A stretch of 64,000 nt of DNA from Gimesia chilikensis (GTDB lineage: Bacteria; Planctomycetota; Planctomycetia; Planctomycetales; Planctomycetaceae). The first letter of the stretch is position 1. Each line of letters starts with the position of its first letter. The notes under the pieces are model-generated. The model worked only from the letters and a program-made list of their open reading frames with translations. It did no database searches and was not told the origin of the DNA. The stretch covers positions 248,001-312,000 of the forward strand of contig NZ_VTSR01000007.1 in the NCBI RefSeq assembly GCF_008329715.1, in the 5' to 3' direction. A program made the position numbers and the translations under genes. Shown piece by piece: positions 28,158-37,002 of this stretch.

Positions 28158-29768
28158 ATGAGTAAAATGTGGTTTATCATCAAAAATGGCACTGAGGTTG
28201 GCCCGTTATCCAACCGGCAGCTTCGTGAATTGGCTTTAACTAAACGTCTTTTACCCAGTGACGTTATTAGAGCTTGTGATTCTGCAGATGTTTTGCGTGC
28301 TGATTCGCTCAATGGTCTGTTCCAGCCGGATACGAAGACCAGCCGTCCAACGCCTCCTCCGCCCCCGTTGCCTCAATCCGAACCATCCACTCCAAGGAAT
28401 CCATTATTTTCTGTGTCACCGTTCATGGTTGCGATGATCGGTCTCGGGTTGTTGACGGTATCCACGGTTTTTGCAGTCATTGAACACAACTCTTCACCGC
28501 AAACAGCAATAGCCATCCAGCAAGGCGATGACGTGTTGGATGGAGAAAAGGATGATGAATTCATTGCTGGGAACAATGCAGTCAACACGCCACCTTCGGA
28601 CTCCGATCCCCAAGAGCATGATTCCTCAAAACATCAAACAAAGAATTCTGATACACAGAACACCGCTCCCAAAGTTGCTAAAAAAAGGTCACGTGCTACT
28701 GGTAACGAACCTTACCAATTGGATGGAATGGATAACCTGACAATTCAAGTTCACAATGATTCTATCTCTGCTGAGTGGCTGGGAAGACTTTGGGAGAAAC
28801 GAATCGAATATGAATCTGTTGCGTTTTCCCCAGATGGCGAAATTCTGGCAGCAGCAGGTGCTCTTCGTCATGGACTTGTCCATTGGGAAGGTGTGATTTT
28901 GTTGGCCGAGGCTGCCACTGGTCGAACGATAGTAGCGATGCGTAAGGTACATGATCGGCCTGTTATTTCGATGGCGTTTTCTCTTGATAGCCAAATGCTG
29001 GCGAGTGGTAGCAATGATGGCGTAGTGAAAATCTGGAAACATGATCCACCGAACGAAGTCTCCAAAATGGTGTTCACTCGCCCGATTTCCGGTCTTGGGC
29101 GTGCCCCAGATCGACCTGAGCGATTGTTTTGGACTGGAAATGGCACAGGGCTCATTGCTACAGGCGGAGTCGACTCTTCTCCCCCACTTTATGGCAGTAT
29201 TGTCCGATGGGATTCAGCAGGATGGAATGAAACGTATGCATTGCGTCTGGAAGGTAGAGTGACTTCGGCGGGACTTACTCGAAATAACGAAATCATTACA
29301 GCGTCCACATATGGCATCGACATGTGGAATGCTGATACCGGTAAACCAGCAATTTTCCCTGCTGACTCGGAGTTGCTTAAACGGGACGAGTATCCTCATG
29401 GCAAAGGTTCTAACTGTCTGATTTCATCATCCGAGGATGGAGCAGTCATTGTTGCTCGCCCATTCGGAGGCAAGAGTGGTCAATTAAATGTCTATCGCAA
29501 TAATTCACGACTCACAACTATTCGAGTTGGAGAAGAAGCGGATAGGGCGGTTGTTTCTTCGACCGGCAATATGGTAGTCACGTACAGCCATGGCTCAGAT
29601 GTCGTGATCTGGGACACTGCGACGGGGGCTAAGTTAGTGACGATTTCTGGGATTCGTCAATACCTCTCAGCAATGACATTCTCACCTGATGACCAGATGC
29701 TTGCGATCTCACTTTCCGGTGGGGATAACGTGGGTCGCCTCCTTGTTTTGCGAGTGAAACAAAAATGA
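28158..29768 (+). CDS. GYF-domain membrane protein 2 with WD40 repeats
   Basis: 536 aa from the ATG at 28158 (MSKMWFIIKNGTEVGPL); the frame extends back to 28035 without a better start. GYF_2 domain 1-57, Pro-rich segment, membrane helix near 92-112 (FMVAMIGLGLLTVSTVFAV), acidic Ser/Asp linker, then a propeller from about 210 with WD40-like blades: VAFSPDGEILAAAG, MAFSLDSQMLASGSNDGVVKIWKH, MTFSPDDQMLAISLSGG. Its last codons overlap the start of the next gene as ATGA. Likely a membrane-anchored binding protein. Confidence 0.75.
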   Translation: MSKMWFIIKNGTEVGPLSNRQLRELALTKRLLPSDVIRACDSADVLRADSLNGLFQPDTKTSRPTPPPPPLPQSEPSTPRNPLFSVSPFMVAMIGLGLLTVSTVFAVIEHNSSPQTAIAIQQGDDVLDGEKDDEFIAGNNAVNTPPSDSDPQEHDSSKHQTKNSDTQNTAPKVAKKRSRATGNEPYQLDGMDNLTIQVHNDSISAEWLGRLWEKRIEYESVAFSPDGEILAAAGALRHGLVHWEGVILLAEAATGRTIVAMRKVHDRPVISMAFSLDSQMLASGSNDGVVKIWKHDPPNEVSKMVFTRPISGLGRAPDRPERLFWTGNGTGLIATGGVDSSPPLYGSIVRWDSAGWNETYALRLEGRVTSAGLTRNNEIITASTYGIDMWNADTGKPAIFPADSELLKRDEYPHGKGSNCLISSSEDGAVIVARPFGGKSGQLNVYRNNSRLTTIRVGEEADRAVVSSTGNMVVTYSHGSDVVIWDTATGAKLVTISGIRQYLSAMTFSPDDQMLAISLSGGDNVGRLLVLRVKQK

Positions 29769-30781
29769 AAGTACCGGTACACTTCTATATTTCGGCGGGT
29801 GGTGTGGGCTTCGGTCCTTTCACTAACGAACAAATCACGCAATTCGTCTCAGCCGGGATCGTGGATGAAGATAACCTCGTGTGGCGAAAAGGTGACGAGA
29901 CTTCGCAGCGAGCAGTCACTGTGCTCGATGAGCAGTTTACGGTTTCTGCTATAGAGGACGAATCAGCCCCTTCGTTGGCTGCAACAGGTTTAATGTGGGG
30001 TATTGCTTTTGCGATCTGGTTGGCGGCTGCCGGAATCTTTGCATATGCCGTCAGCGGTCGATTTTTGGATCAGCAGTTTGCGACATCCGATGGGAGTAGA
30101 GAATCCCTCAAGGATGATCAGCATACCGCCAATGGAAACTCGAAACCGGAATTGAAGTCTCCTGCGATATCGAACGGCAGGCAAAAAGTTATTCTTCCCC
30201 AACCAATCTTTTCCCTGACATTTGATGATGATGTGATTCCTGCAAACCGCATTACAGAGAGCGGTGCAAGACTTGTCGATGGAAAGATCGGTGAAGCCAT
30301 TGAATTTGACGGCAGGAACTATATCGAAATCCCGTGCACTTTGTCGTCTGAAAACTCCCCCCGAACATTGAGTGCATGGATTCAGAATTCCGGGGATTCA
30401 CGGATTATGAATTCTCATGCCATCGCATGTGGCAGCGATGTTGAGGGAAAGCGAGTCTGGGGCATATATCATGCAAATGGAAATTGGGCGACGTATGGTT
30501 GGGGACGTTCTTTGGAAGCGAACACTCATGTGGATCGAGAGTGGCATTTTCACTGCATTTCATTTGATGGAGAAAATGTCGTTTATTATGTCGATGGTGA
30601 AAATGTTGGTGAGAAAAAAGCAAAACTGGATACGACTGCTGGTCCAATGATTCTTGGGACTTATGCCAATCGGGCGATGGGCTTCTGTTTCAAAGGGCTC
30701 ATTGATGAAGTGAAGGTCTATGATGTTGCACTTGATAAACAACAGGTCGAAGAGCTTTACGGGAGCTACCGTCATAAATGA
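29765..30781 (+). CDS. GYF-domain membrane protein 3 with LamG/ConA-like domain
   Basis: 338 aa, translationally coupled to the previous gene (ATGA overlap at 29765). GYF_2 domain 1-55 (HFYISAGGVGFGPFTNEQI, WRKGDETSQRA), membrane helix near 75-98, then a concanavalin-type laminin-G fold from about 145: FSLTFDDDVIPANRI, GEAIEFDGRNYIEIP, TLSAWIQN, GLIDEVKVYDVALDKQQVEELY. Such domains bind sugars or proteins. Its TGA stop is part of TGACACCCGC, the reverse of the cassette-array motif. Confidence 0.75.
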   Translation: MKVPVHFYISAGGVGFGPFTNEQITQFVSAGIVDEDNLVWRKGDETSQRAVTVLDEQFTVSAIEDESAPSLAATGLMWGIAFAIWLAAAGIFAYAVSGRFLDQQFATSDGSRESLKDDQHTANGNSKPELKSPAISNGRQKVILPQPIFSLTFDDDVIPANRITESGARLVDGKIGEAIEFDGRNYIEIPCTLSSENSPRTLSAWIQNSGDSRIMNSHAIACGSDVEGKRVWGIYHANGNWATYGWGRSLEANTHVDREWHFHCISFDGENVVYYVDGENVGEKKAKLDTTAGPMILGTYANRAMGFCFKGLIDEVKVYDVALDKQQVEELYGSYRHK

Positions 30782-30825
30782 CACCCGCAATCATCCTCAG
30801 TTATGAGATTCATCAAAATGAACTG
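30779..30825 (-). repeat. Cassette-type site, reverse orientation, at a stop codon (candidate)
   Basis: TGACACCCGC (30779-30788) is the exact complement of the motif found at 40537, 41751 and 44949 and overlaps the TGA stop of the GYF-LamG gene. To its right lies a small two-tier hairpin: CAG/CTG (30798-30800, 30823-30825) and TTCAT/ATGAA (30809-30813, 30818-30822). Confidence 0.4.
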
Positions 30826-30870
30826 ATTTTGGCGAGTGCTATCAAACAGTCTTCAATCTGAGGTCTTAGA

Positions 30871-31416
30871 ATGAGTGGAGAACCACGAACTTCAAAGACG
30901 ACAATCATCGCCCGAATTCTTGCTCTTGGAGCGTCACTCGGGACGACCTTTTTCTATATTCTCGCGGCGTTAGGCGTGAGTGTTGCTATTGGCCCAATCT
31001 GGATTGGAGCAGTCATTGGCATCGGTCTGTTCGTTTTCGCAATGTGGTCGATCATTCGATTTCTTGGATGGGTACTCGCAGGTGATGATCCAGCCTACCA
31101 ACAGTACATCGCAGAAGGTGGCGATCCATATTTCGACGGGTTGCCACCTCCATTCAACACAGATGATCGTTCCCAGCGTATCGGAGGGCTTAGAGAACCG
31201 GTCACCGACTTTATTCCGCCAGACCATTGGCAATTTCAGTGTCAGAGATGCGGAGCAAGAGTTGAACATGAAATTGACACCTGCTGGAACTGTGGAAACG
31301 GTAATGATACCCAACAGTGTCATGACTGTGGCCTGTTGGTGAGAGAACCCAGCTTTGGAGCTTTTGAAACGACAGGTGTTATTTGTCCTCAGTGCAATTC
31401 TGTAATTAGATCTTAA
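30871..31416 (+). CDS. Membrane protein with double zinc ribbon
   Basis: 181 aa. Two membrane helices (about 15-38 and 42-66: LGASLGTTFFYILAALGVSVAI, GPIWIGAVIGIGLFVFAMW). The C-terminal half has paired Cys: CQRCG and CWNCG, then CHDCG and CPQCN, two zinc ribbons. Not a named family. It follows the GYF trio by 90 bp and precedes the propeller gene by 22 bp, in what looks like one plus-strand run. Confidence 0.65.
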   Translation: MSGEPRTSKTTIIARILALGASLGTTFFYILAALGVSVAIGPIWIGAVIGIGLFVFAMWSIIRFLGWVLAGDDPAYQQYIAEGGDPYFDGLPPPFNTDDRSQRIGGLREPVTDFIPPDHWQFQCQRCGARVEHEIDTCWNCGNGNDTQQCHDCGLLVREPSFGAFETTGVICPQCNSVIRS

Positions 31417-31438
31417 TCACCTTTCAAAGGAGACATAA

Positions 31439-32512
31439 ATGTTTCGATTTCACTTATCAGTTATTGCGTTCTTGATGATGTTTTCTGTAGCAACCTCAGT
31501 TCAGGCTGCGGAGAAAACCATCGACGGCAAAATCAAATCAGTTGATGCCACAAAACGTACTATTTCGGTGATCGACAAAGATAAATCACTCGATCTTGAG
31601 CTCAGTAAAAACACAAAGATCACCGCGATGAAAATGCCCCTAAGTCCAAACTCATTGCAGTCAGGACAAGATGTCAAACTGAAATATCACGATGCGTTGG
31701 GTATTGTCCTCGAAATTGATGTACTGTCACCAATTCAAAAGAAGCCAGAATTGGTTGTATTGACTGAATTGGATGTGAATGGTGAAGAAAGCAACCCTTG
31801 GCTTTCACCAGATGGCATGACGATCTACTACACTGTGAAAGAACCATCACAACAAACTAGATGGGTATGGACTGCCAAAAGAGAAGATACAGAGTCTCTG
31901 TTTGAGAATCCAAAGCGTCTGATTCCGGCGATGGACTTTACCGTCTCAGATGATGGACTTGAGATGATTCTGTTTTTGAACAAGGGGCTCTACCAGACTA
32001 CGAGGGATACTGTTGAAGATAACTTCAAGCGTCCATTGAGAATCGCTTCTGCTGTTATCAATAACGGATTTCTGGCAGGCCCATGTCTCTCCTCAGATGG
32101 TCTCACTCTTTATTGCGATAGCATGCGAAAAGGAGTCGGCCCTCAGATTCAGGTGATGACCAGAAAGACCAAGAACTCGAACTGGAGTAAACCAGAGCCT
32201 CTGCAATTAACCCCCATCGGCAAAATGAAATATCCCTATGTTTCACGAGATGGGAAATATTTGTTTTGCACTGGCAAGGACATTTCTCAAGGATCAAACA
32301 TCATCATACATTCTGGCAGAGATGCTGAGGGTGGGTTTCACAGTGCGAGCGTGTTGAATGTTGATGGGATTACAGTTCGGGGAATATTTCCTCGATATAG
32401 TGCAGCCACTAATGAATTGTTTTTTGCTGGTGAGTCAGAAAGTGGCGGTGAGTTGAAATTGATGGTTTTGAAGAATTTTGAACCTGAGAAATTAGTGCCG
32501 GGTTTGAAGTGA
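31439..32512 (+). CDS. Secreted TolB-like beta-propeller protein
   Basis: 357 aa. Signal peptide to about residue 22 (SVIAFLMMFSVATSVQA), then an OB-like stretch TIDGKIKSVDATKRTISVIDKDKSLDLEL and a WD40-like PD40 propeller from about 105: ESNPWLSPDGMTIYYTVKE, TVSDDGLEMILFLN, GPCLSSDGLTLYCDS, YPYVSRDGKYLFCTG. PD40 repeats are common in periplasmic binding proteins such as TolB. A ribosome site AAAGGAGAC precedes the start. Role unknown. Confidence 0.7.
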   Translation: MFRFHLSVIAFLMMFSVATSVQAAEKTIDGKIKSVDATKRTISVIDKDKSLDLELSKNTKITAMKMPLSPNSLQSGQDVKLKYHDALGIVLEIDVLSPIQKKPELVVLTELDVNGEESNPWLSPDGMTIYYTVKEPSQQTRWVWTAKREDTESLFENPKRLIPAMDFTVSDDGLEMILFLNKGLYQTTRDTVEDNFKRPLRIASAVINNGFLAGPCLSSDGLTLYCDSMRKGVGPQIQVMTRKTKNSNWSKPEPLQLTPIGKMKYPYVSRDGKYLFCTGKDISQGSNIIIHSGRDAEGGFHSASVLNVDGITVRGIFPRYSAATNELFFAGESESGGELKLMVLKNFEPEKLVPGLK

Positions 32513-32537
32513 CTGAAAAGTTTTAGATACGTTTGCC

Positions 32538-32882
32538 TTAAAGGAACAAGTAGAAGCCCGCTACAAGACAGGCAGTTAAAAGTATTATTGAAATAAAAAA
32601 GACAATCGACTGAACCAACGGAAATTCAAGATGAGACCAGATCGAATCACCTATGCTTTTTGCTTCTTCCCTTTCAAAAAGTTCATACCGAAATTTGAAC
32701 ACTTGGCATATTACACAGGCCACATAAGGAACTTCGTCAATCTCAAACCTGTGCGAAAATCCGAAGTCCATAAAAAGTAGCGGCGAAGGTCTTTTAAACT
32801 CTAATTCGCCATCAAGGTCACCTTTGCTGCTCCCGACCACCATCCATGTTCTAGTTCTATTGTATGCCCGTTTGAGTGCCAT
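32538..32882 (-). CDS. Hypothetical protein with C-terminal membrane helix
   Basis: 114 aa, not recognised. Basic N-terminus (MALKRAYNRTRTW), a middle with VACVICQVFKF (CxxC), and a last 25 residues that form a membrane helix (SIVFFISIILLTACLVAGFYLFL). Tail-anchored layout. Converges on the propeller gene. Confidence 0.45.
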   Translation of the reverse strand: MALKRAYNRTRTWMVVGSSKGDLDGELEFKRPSPLLFMDFGFSHRFEIDEVPYVACVICQVFKFRYELFEREEAKSIGDSIWSHLEFPLVQSIVFFISIILLTACLVAGFYLFL

Positions 32883-32994
32883 TTCTTGTAAGCCATCGAA
32901 CCATCCACATTGATTGAATACAGGATAAACTTTAATTCATCATATCAACTTGAAGATGTCGCCGTATTAATCTGTAAAACACACAATACGGATG

Positions 32995-33411
32995 TTATTT
33001 CTTACCCAATCGCAGATCTTTTATAGTAGATCGTATTCGATCATTTGCGTCTTTCTCTTCTTGGAGCAATCTTCCATTTTTAAGACGAACATACCAATCA
33101 GCTGAATCAGGTATTTCACCAAGATCGATTTGAAAGTTTATATCTACATTTTTTTGAAAGAATAATAGATCTTCATTTTTGTATGGATGAGCGTGAATAG
33201 AATATGCTTCACTAAGTGATTCATAAGAATCAGGCCATTCATTGTTTTTCTTTATGTAATAAATGATCGAGTCTGTCGTATTCCATAAGGCTGAAAACTC
33301 TCTCATTCCATTTAGTGCGTTGTAGTATGTGTTGCCCAAGAAAATGATTACTGAGAGGAAAGAGATTGTGACCATTATTAGTATGGCCCGTAAAATAATT
33401 CTCTTTCTCAT
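32995..33411 (-). CDS. Membrane-anchored hypothetical protein
   Basis: 138 aa from the ATG at 33411 with AAAAGGG upstream; the frame opens at 33504 but overlaps the next gene. One N-terminal membrane helix (RAILIMVTISFLSVIIFLGN), then a soluble part with NNEWPDSYESLSEAY and a basic C-terminus. The short pattern resembles pilin-like or DUF secreted domains with a W-P-x-S motif, but is not diagnostic. Confidence 0.45.
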   Translation of the reverse strand: MRKRIILRAILIMVTISFLSVIIFLGNTYYNALNGMREFSALWNTTDSIIYYIKKNNEWPDSYESLSEAYSIHAHPYKNEDLLFFQKNVDINFQIDLGEIPDSADWYVRLKNGRLLQEEKDANDRIRSTIKDLRLGKK

Positions 33412-33500
33412 GATTTCCGAATCCCTTTTGTCAGCACTTTCAGACGTTTGGTCTTGCCTGTTCGCAATGGAAAAGCATTTAGTGCAGGGACGATGCAGAA

Positions 33501-35372
33501 TCAATTATTGCGTACTGCTTCCACAAGCTGTTGGGCACGCTGCTTTTCTTTGTCGGTGAATTTCTTTTTCATGCGGCGATCATGCTCTGATTTATCTGAA
33601 ACTGGTTCAGTAGATATCTTATTAGCTATGCTGAATAGGGCGTTTATTCGAGATTCCTGATTCTCTATTTTTTGAATCACTTGCATGGCTTTTCGGACTT
33701 TGTATTTTTCAATGAGGTCCGTAGCAATTATCCGAAATGCGTCTGATTTATCATACAACCAAAATCGTTCAGGATCATCTTTATTGGGATCATAATTAAG
33801 CTGTTCAGCTACTTCCAAAGCTTTTGTCAGCTCCCCCTCTTCAACCAGAAATGCGACGGTCTTATACAGTACAGCGGGCTGGTTTTCTTCAAGCTTTATT
33901 TTCTGAACCGACATCAAGACTATATCAATGGTTGCTAATGCAGCTTTTGTGTTCCCCATTCTGGCCTGAATCGAGGCGATTCCGAGTAGGGTCTCGGCCC
34001 TGTCTCTAGCAAGTTCAATTTTCGAAGCCATATTGACGGCTTGTTTAGAGTCATTTATTTCAGCAAAATGATAGGCAATTTGTTCAAAAGCATCCGATCT
34101 GTCGACAATAGACACATCTTCGATTTGTTCCACAGTTTCCAAGGCTCTTTTGATATCTCCCGATTTGGCCAGAGCCAATGCGATACGACCTAATGTTTCT
34201 GAACGGACTTGCTCAAATGTGATTAAGTCAGTAACTCGAAAAGCCTGTTCGAACTCGCCTTCCTCAGCTAAATGAGAGGCAATCTTCTGGAGAGCAAGTG
34301 ACTTCGAAGATTTATTATTGATCGTCTTGGCAATTTTCAGGGCTTGCTTGAGATCTCCCATATCAGCCATAGCGATGGAAATGGCTTTAAGCGTCGTTGC
34401 CCTCTCAAATCTTATGGAATTCAAAACGGGAAGATTGATTTTCTCTGCAAGTTCTTCAATGACGGCGTTATTCTGAATGACGCTCAGAGCCTGTTTGATT
34501 TCACCCGTACTCACCAGAGCCTTTGCAATACTTTTTAAGGCTGCTGCCCTTAAATGCCATTCTGCAAGATTATCTGCTATTCCCAAAGCTTGCTCGACTT
34601 CTCCTGTCACCGCCAGTGCAGTGGCGATTTTGGTCAGGGCAGCCGCTCTTTTCCTCGCTTGTTCTACATCGATATCTTTATCACTGAGTTCGATCAGTTT
34701 TTTGAGTATTTCTTTAGCTTGTTTCTTATCAGTAGATTCAAGCAACATGGATTCCAGATTCTTGATTTCAGTCCTCATGTCACCTGAAATTGGGTTGTCC
34801 ATTTTATCTACTACATTCTTAGCCTGTTTGAGAATTGTCAAGGCTTGTTTCTTGTCACCGCTCTTTGCCAATGATGAGGCTAGATCGCATAATGCAACTA
34901 CTTTACTCGCTGGTGTTTCTATCACATGAATCATTTTCAAGGCATCTTCGGTTCTTCCGTTCTTACACAGAGCCGAGGCGATTTTCATCAAAACGTATGT
35001 CCTGCCATTCCTGTCGCCCATCCTCTGTATCGTTTCCAAGGATAGATTGGTATTTCCCAGCATTGACAGAGAAGTGGCTATTTTGCTTTTAGCGACATCT
35101 TTTTTCTTAGCATTTTCAATCTCCTCTGCGACTTCAAACGCTCGTTCTATGTCTCCGCCATTGGCCAGAGATTCTGAAAGATCTACAAGAGCGATATCTC
35201 TAACAGAAATATCCTTGTACTGCTGAGCCATATAGAGAACGAAATCGGCAGGTGTTTCCCAAGGATTGGAATCTTTGGCTTTGTCTTCGTCCACAGCAGA
35301 CTGCTGAGCCTGAACCGTAGACTCAAGAGAAAACATCAATACAGACAATAGAAGAACGGTTAAGTATTTCAT
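33501..35372 (-). CDS. Secreted TPR-like helical repeat protein
   Basis: 623 aa from MKYLTVLLLSVLMF at 35372, a signal peptide ending near VQA. The rest is a run of about 15 helix-turn-helix repeats of 31-40 residues with the pattern A-L-A-x-x-G-D-x-x-x-A-L-x-x-x, for example ALAKSGDIKRALETVEQI and ALAVTGEVEQALGIADNL, a solenoid of TPR/SEL1 type. Likely a periplasmic scaffold. It ends in Lys-rich MKKKFTDKEKQRAQ. Single gene. Confidence 0.7.
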   Translation of the reverse strand: MKYLTVLLLSVLMFSLESTVQAQQSAVDEDKAKDSNPWETPADFVLYMAQQYKDISVRDIALVDLSESLANGGDIERAFEVAEEIENAKKKDVAKSKIATSLSMLGNTNLSLETIQRMGDRNGRTYVLMKIASALCKNGRTEDALKMIHVIETPASKVVALCDLASSLAKSGDKKQALTILKQAKNVVDKMDNPISGDMRTEIKNLESMLLESTDKKQAKEILKKLIELSDKDIDVEQARKRAAALTKIATALAVTGEVEQALGIADNLAEWHLRAAALKSIAKALVSTGEIKQALSVIQNNAVIEELAEKINLPVLNSIRFERATTLKAISIAMADMGDLKQALKIAKTINNKSSKSLALQKIASHLAEEGEFEQAFRVTDLITFEQVRSETLGRIALALAKSGDIKRALETVEQIEDVSIVDRSDAFEQIAYHFAEINDSKQAVNMASKIELARDRAETLLGIASIQARMGNTKAALATIDIVLMSVQKIKLEENQPAVLYKTVAFLVEEGELTKALEVAEQLNYDPNKDDPERFWLYDKSDAFRIIATDLIEKYKVRKAMQVIQKIENQESRINALFSIANKISTEPVSDKSEHDRRMKKKFTDKEKQRAQQLVEAVRNN

Positions 35373-35724
35373 CGTATCCAATTCAAGTACTAAAAATGCT
35401 CAAACAGTCGTACTGATCAAATATAACAGTTCTTGTGTCGCTATGTCTAAATTATTCTTTGGGAGTCATTCTATGAGGCTCTCGGTCAGTTTTAATCCAG
35501 AATTTCAATTTGTTGTATGTCATAAGACCAATCTCAACTAAACCGAATATTAGATTTTGGTGATACTTCATGTAACAGTATGGGCACTGGTAGTAACACG
35601 ATCATCCCAATCTAATCAGTCTAAATATGGTAATTGCAACCTGTTTAGACTGATGATATTCTGACCATTCGCTGAAAGAATTATACACAACAATATCTAT
35701 CCATAAATAATAGAGGACGAGATA
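35373..35724. other. Intergenic region
   Basis: About 350 AT-rich bases between divergent genes. I see no gene, repeat or convincing hairpin; it presumably holds both promoters. Confidence 0.5.
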
Positions 35725-36408
35725 ATGAAGGTCATTCACATTTGTGGTGAATCAGGAGTTGGTAAGAACCATCTCATTTCAAAGCTAATTGGAATTTCGA
35801 ATGAACAATTAGCTTCTCGTTACGACTTAGAAGAGTGCCTCTTTGCGAAATTTGAAATTGAAGAGCCATTCCAGAGGATAGGCCCCGTTTCAGATGGTGG
35901 TGGTAATTATCAATCGCTTGATTATCTCGGCCTGAAAGAAAATTATGAGAACCTTGTAAAAGAAGATAAAAACAAGATCCTAATACACCAGTGGCAGCAT
36001 AAATCAAATGAGCTTATAACTCACATTGAAGAATTCAATAAAGCAGATGGGGCAAATGTCTCACAGAAGATATTCATCATGTGGCGATGTCCTTGGGAAC
36101 ACCGGAAAACTCTGTTAGAGAAAAGATCTAACACCAAATATATTGGTTGGACTGAGATAAAACTTCGCCGACGATTTGTCACCTGCGTCCATGACATTCT
36201 CAAACAAAAGATGAAAGCTGATGGCAAGGATGATACGGGAAATCTGAATCAAATAGATTGCAAAGAAGTGCTGGCACTACTTAAAGAGCATGAAATTGAA
36301 GTTATTACTCCAATTGCTCACATGCAATATACTTCCATTGATGATCACAATCTGTTGTTTCTGCTTGAAGGAAAGAAAAACCAATATGAACCACGTCCTA
36401 ATAGTTAA
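35725..36408 (+). CDS. P-loop NTPase-like protein
   Basis: 227 aa. N-terminal P-loop VIHICGESGVGKNHLISKL (2-20) with GKN in place of GKS/GKT, then a Walker-B-like NKILIHQWQHKSNEL and MWRCPWEHRKTLLE. Only the P-loop is clear. A GxxGxGKN loop is unusual because the Ser/Thr that holds magnesium is Asn. Could be a nucleotide kinase-like or degenerate AAA protein. Alone on its strand; next gene is 78 bp on. Confidence 0.5.
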   Translation: MKVIHICGESGVGKNHLISKLIGISNEQLASRYDLEECLFAKFEIEEPFQRIGPVSDGGGNYQSLDYLGLKENYENLVKEDKNKILIHQWQHKSNELITHIEEFNKADGANVSQKIFIMWRCPWEHRKTLLEKRSNTKYIGWTEIKLRRRFVTCVHDILKQKMKADGKDDTGNLNQIDCKEVLALLKEHEIEVITPIAHMQYTSIDDHNLLFLLEGKKNQYEPRPNS

Positions 36409-36485
36409 ATTCCTTTAGCCAAATCACGGCCTTTCCCGGTAAAATACATATTTAATTCACTGTCAGGTCCGAAGGTTTAGATTCA

Positions 36486-36713
36486 ATGAACGCCAGTGAT
36501 TCTAAGGAAGTATTCGGCACGATTGTTGGTGTGGATGCAGGCTGCGTTGTCGTGGGATTGGACAACGGCGAGGAGGTTCTGTGCCGTAGTGTGAAGCGGA
36601 TGCACCGGCCTCTTGGCTATTTTACCGTTCCCATTGGAAAGAAAGTTCGTGTGCGACTGGATTCCGTCGCTAATCGGCGTCCGTTGATCCTAGAGGTTCT
36701 CAATGCTCCCTGA
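36486..36713 (+). CDS. IF-1-like OB-fold protein
   Basis: 75 aa, a single S1/OB fold aligned with translation initiation factor IF-1: GTIVGVDAGCVVVGLDNGEE resembles the IF-1 strand GTVxEALPNxxFxVxLxNGH, followed by a Met-Arg-Pro loop (KRMHRPLG), then IGKKVRVRLD and RPLI. Core IF-1 should be elsewhere in the genome, so this is an accessory paralogue in an AT-rich island. An RNA-binding role is likely. Confidence 0.65.
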   Translation: MNASDSKEVFGTIVGVDAGCVVVGLDNGEEVLCRSVKRMHRPLGYFTVPIGKKVRVRLDSVANRRPLILEVLNAP

Positions 36714-36773
36714 GATTGAACATCGCCAGAAACCTCGCTTTTCATCCGACCAATCCGTGGTAGCGGTGATGCG

Positions 36774-36977
36774 ATGTTTATTTTCGTCCAAGAGGCTGGC
36801 GGAGCCGTAGAAGCATCTGTCCATGACGCTTCGATTTGTATTGAGTTTTGGAATGATAGGGGCGAATCACCCGTCACTGAGAGTACATTTCAGGACATGA
36901 TTGGTGCGGAAGCGGACATCATCAACTGGCTGGAAAAAGAAGAGCGGCTCAGCGTGATACTGACAAGTTCAATCTGA
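36774..36977 (+). CDS. Small hypothetical protein
   Basis: 67 aa, not recognised; acidic and hydrophobic alternating, with IEFWNDRGESPV and EADIINWLEKEERL. No strong ribosome site is visible. It sits between the IF-1-like and SUMF1 genes on the same strand, which is the main support. Confidence 0.35.
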   Translation: MFIFVQEAGGAVEASVHDASICIEFWNDRGESPVTESTFQDMIGAEADIINWLEKEERLSVILTSSI

Positions 36978-37002
36978 GCTTTTATGATGAGGAAGCACTA
37001 AG

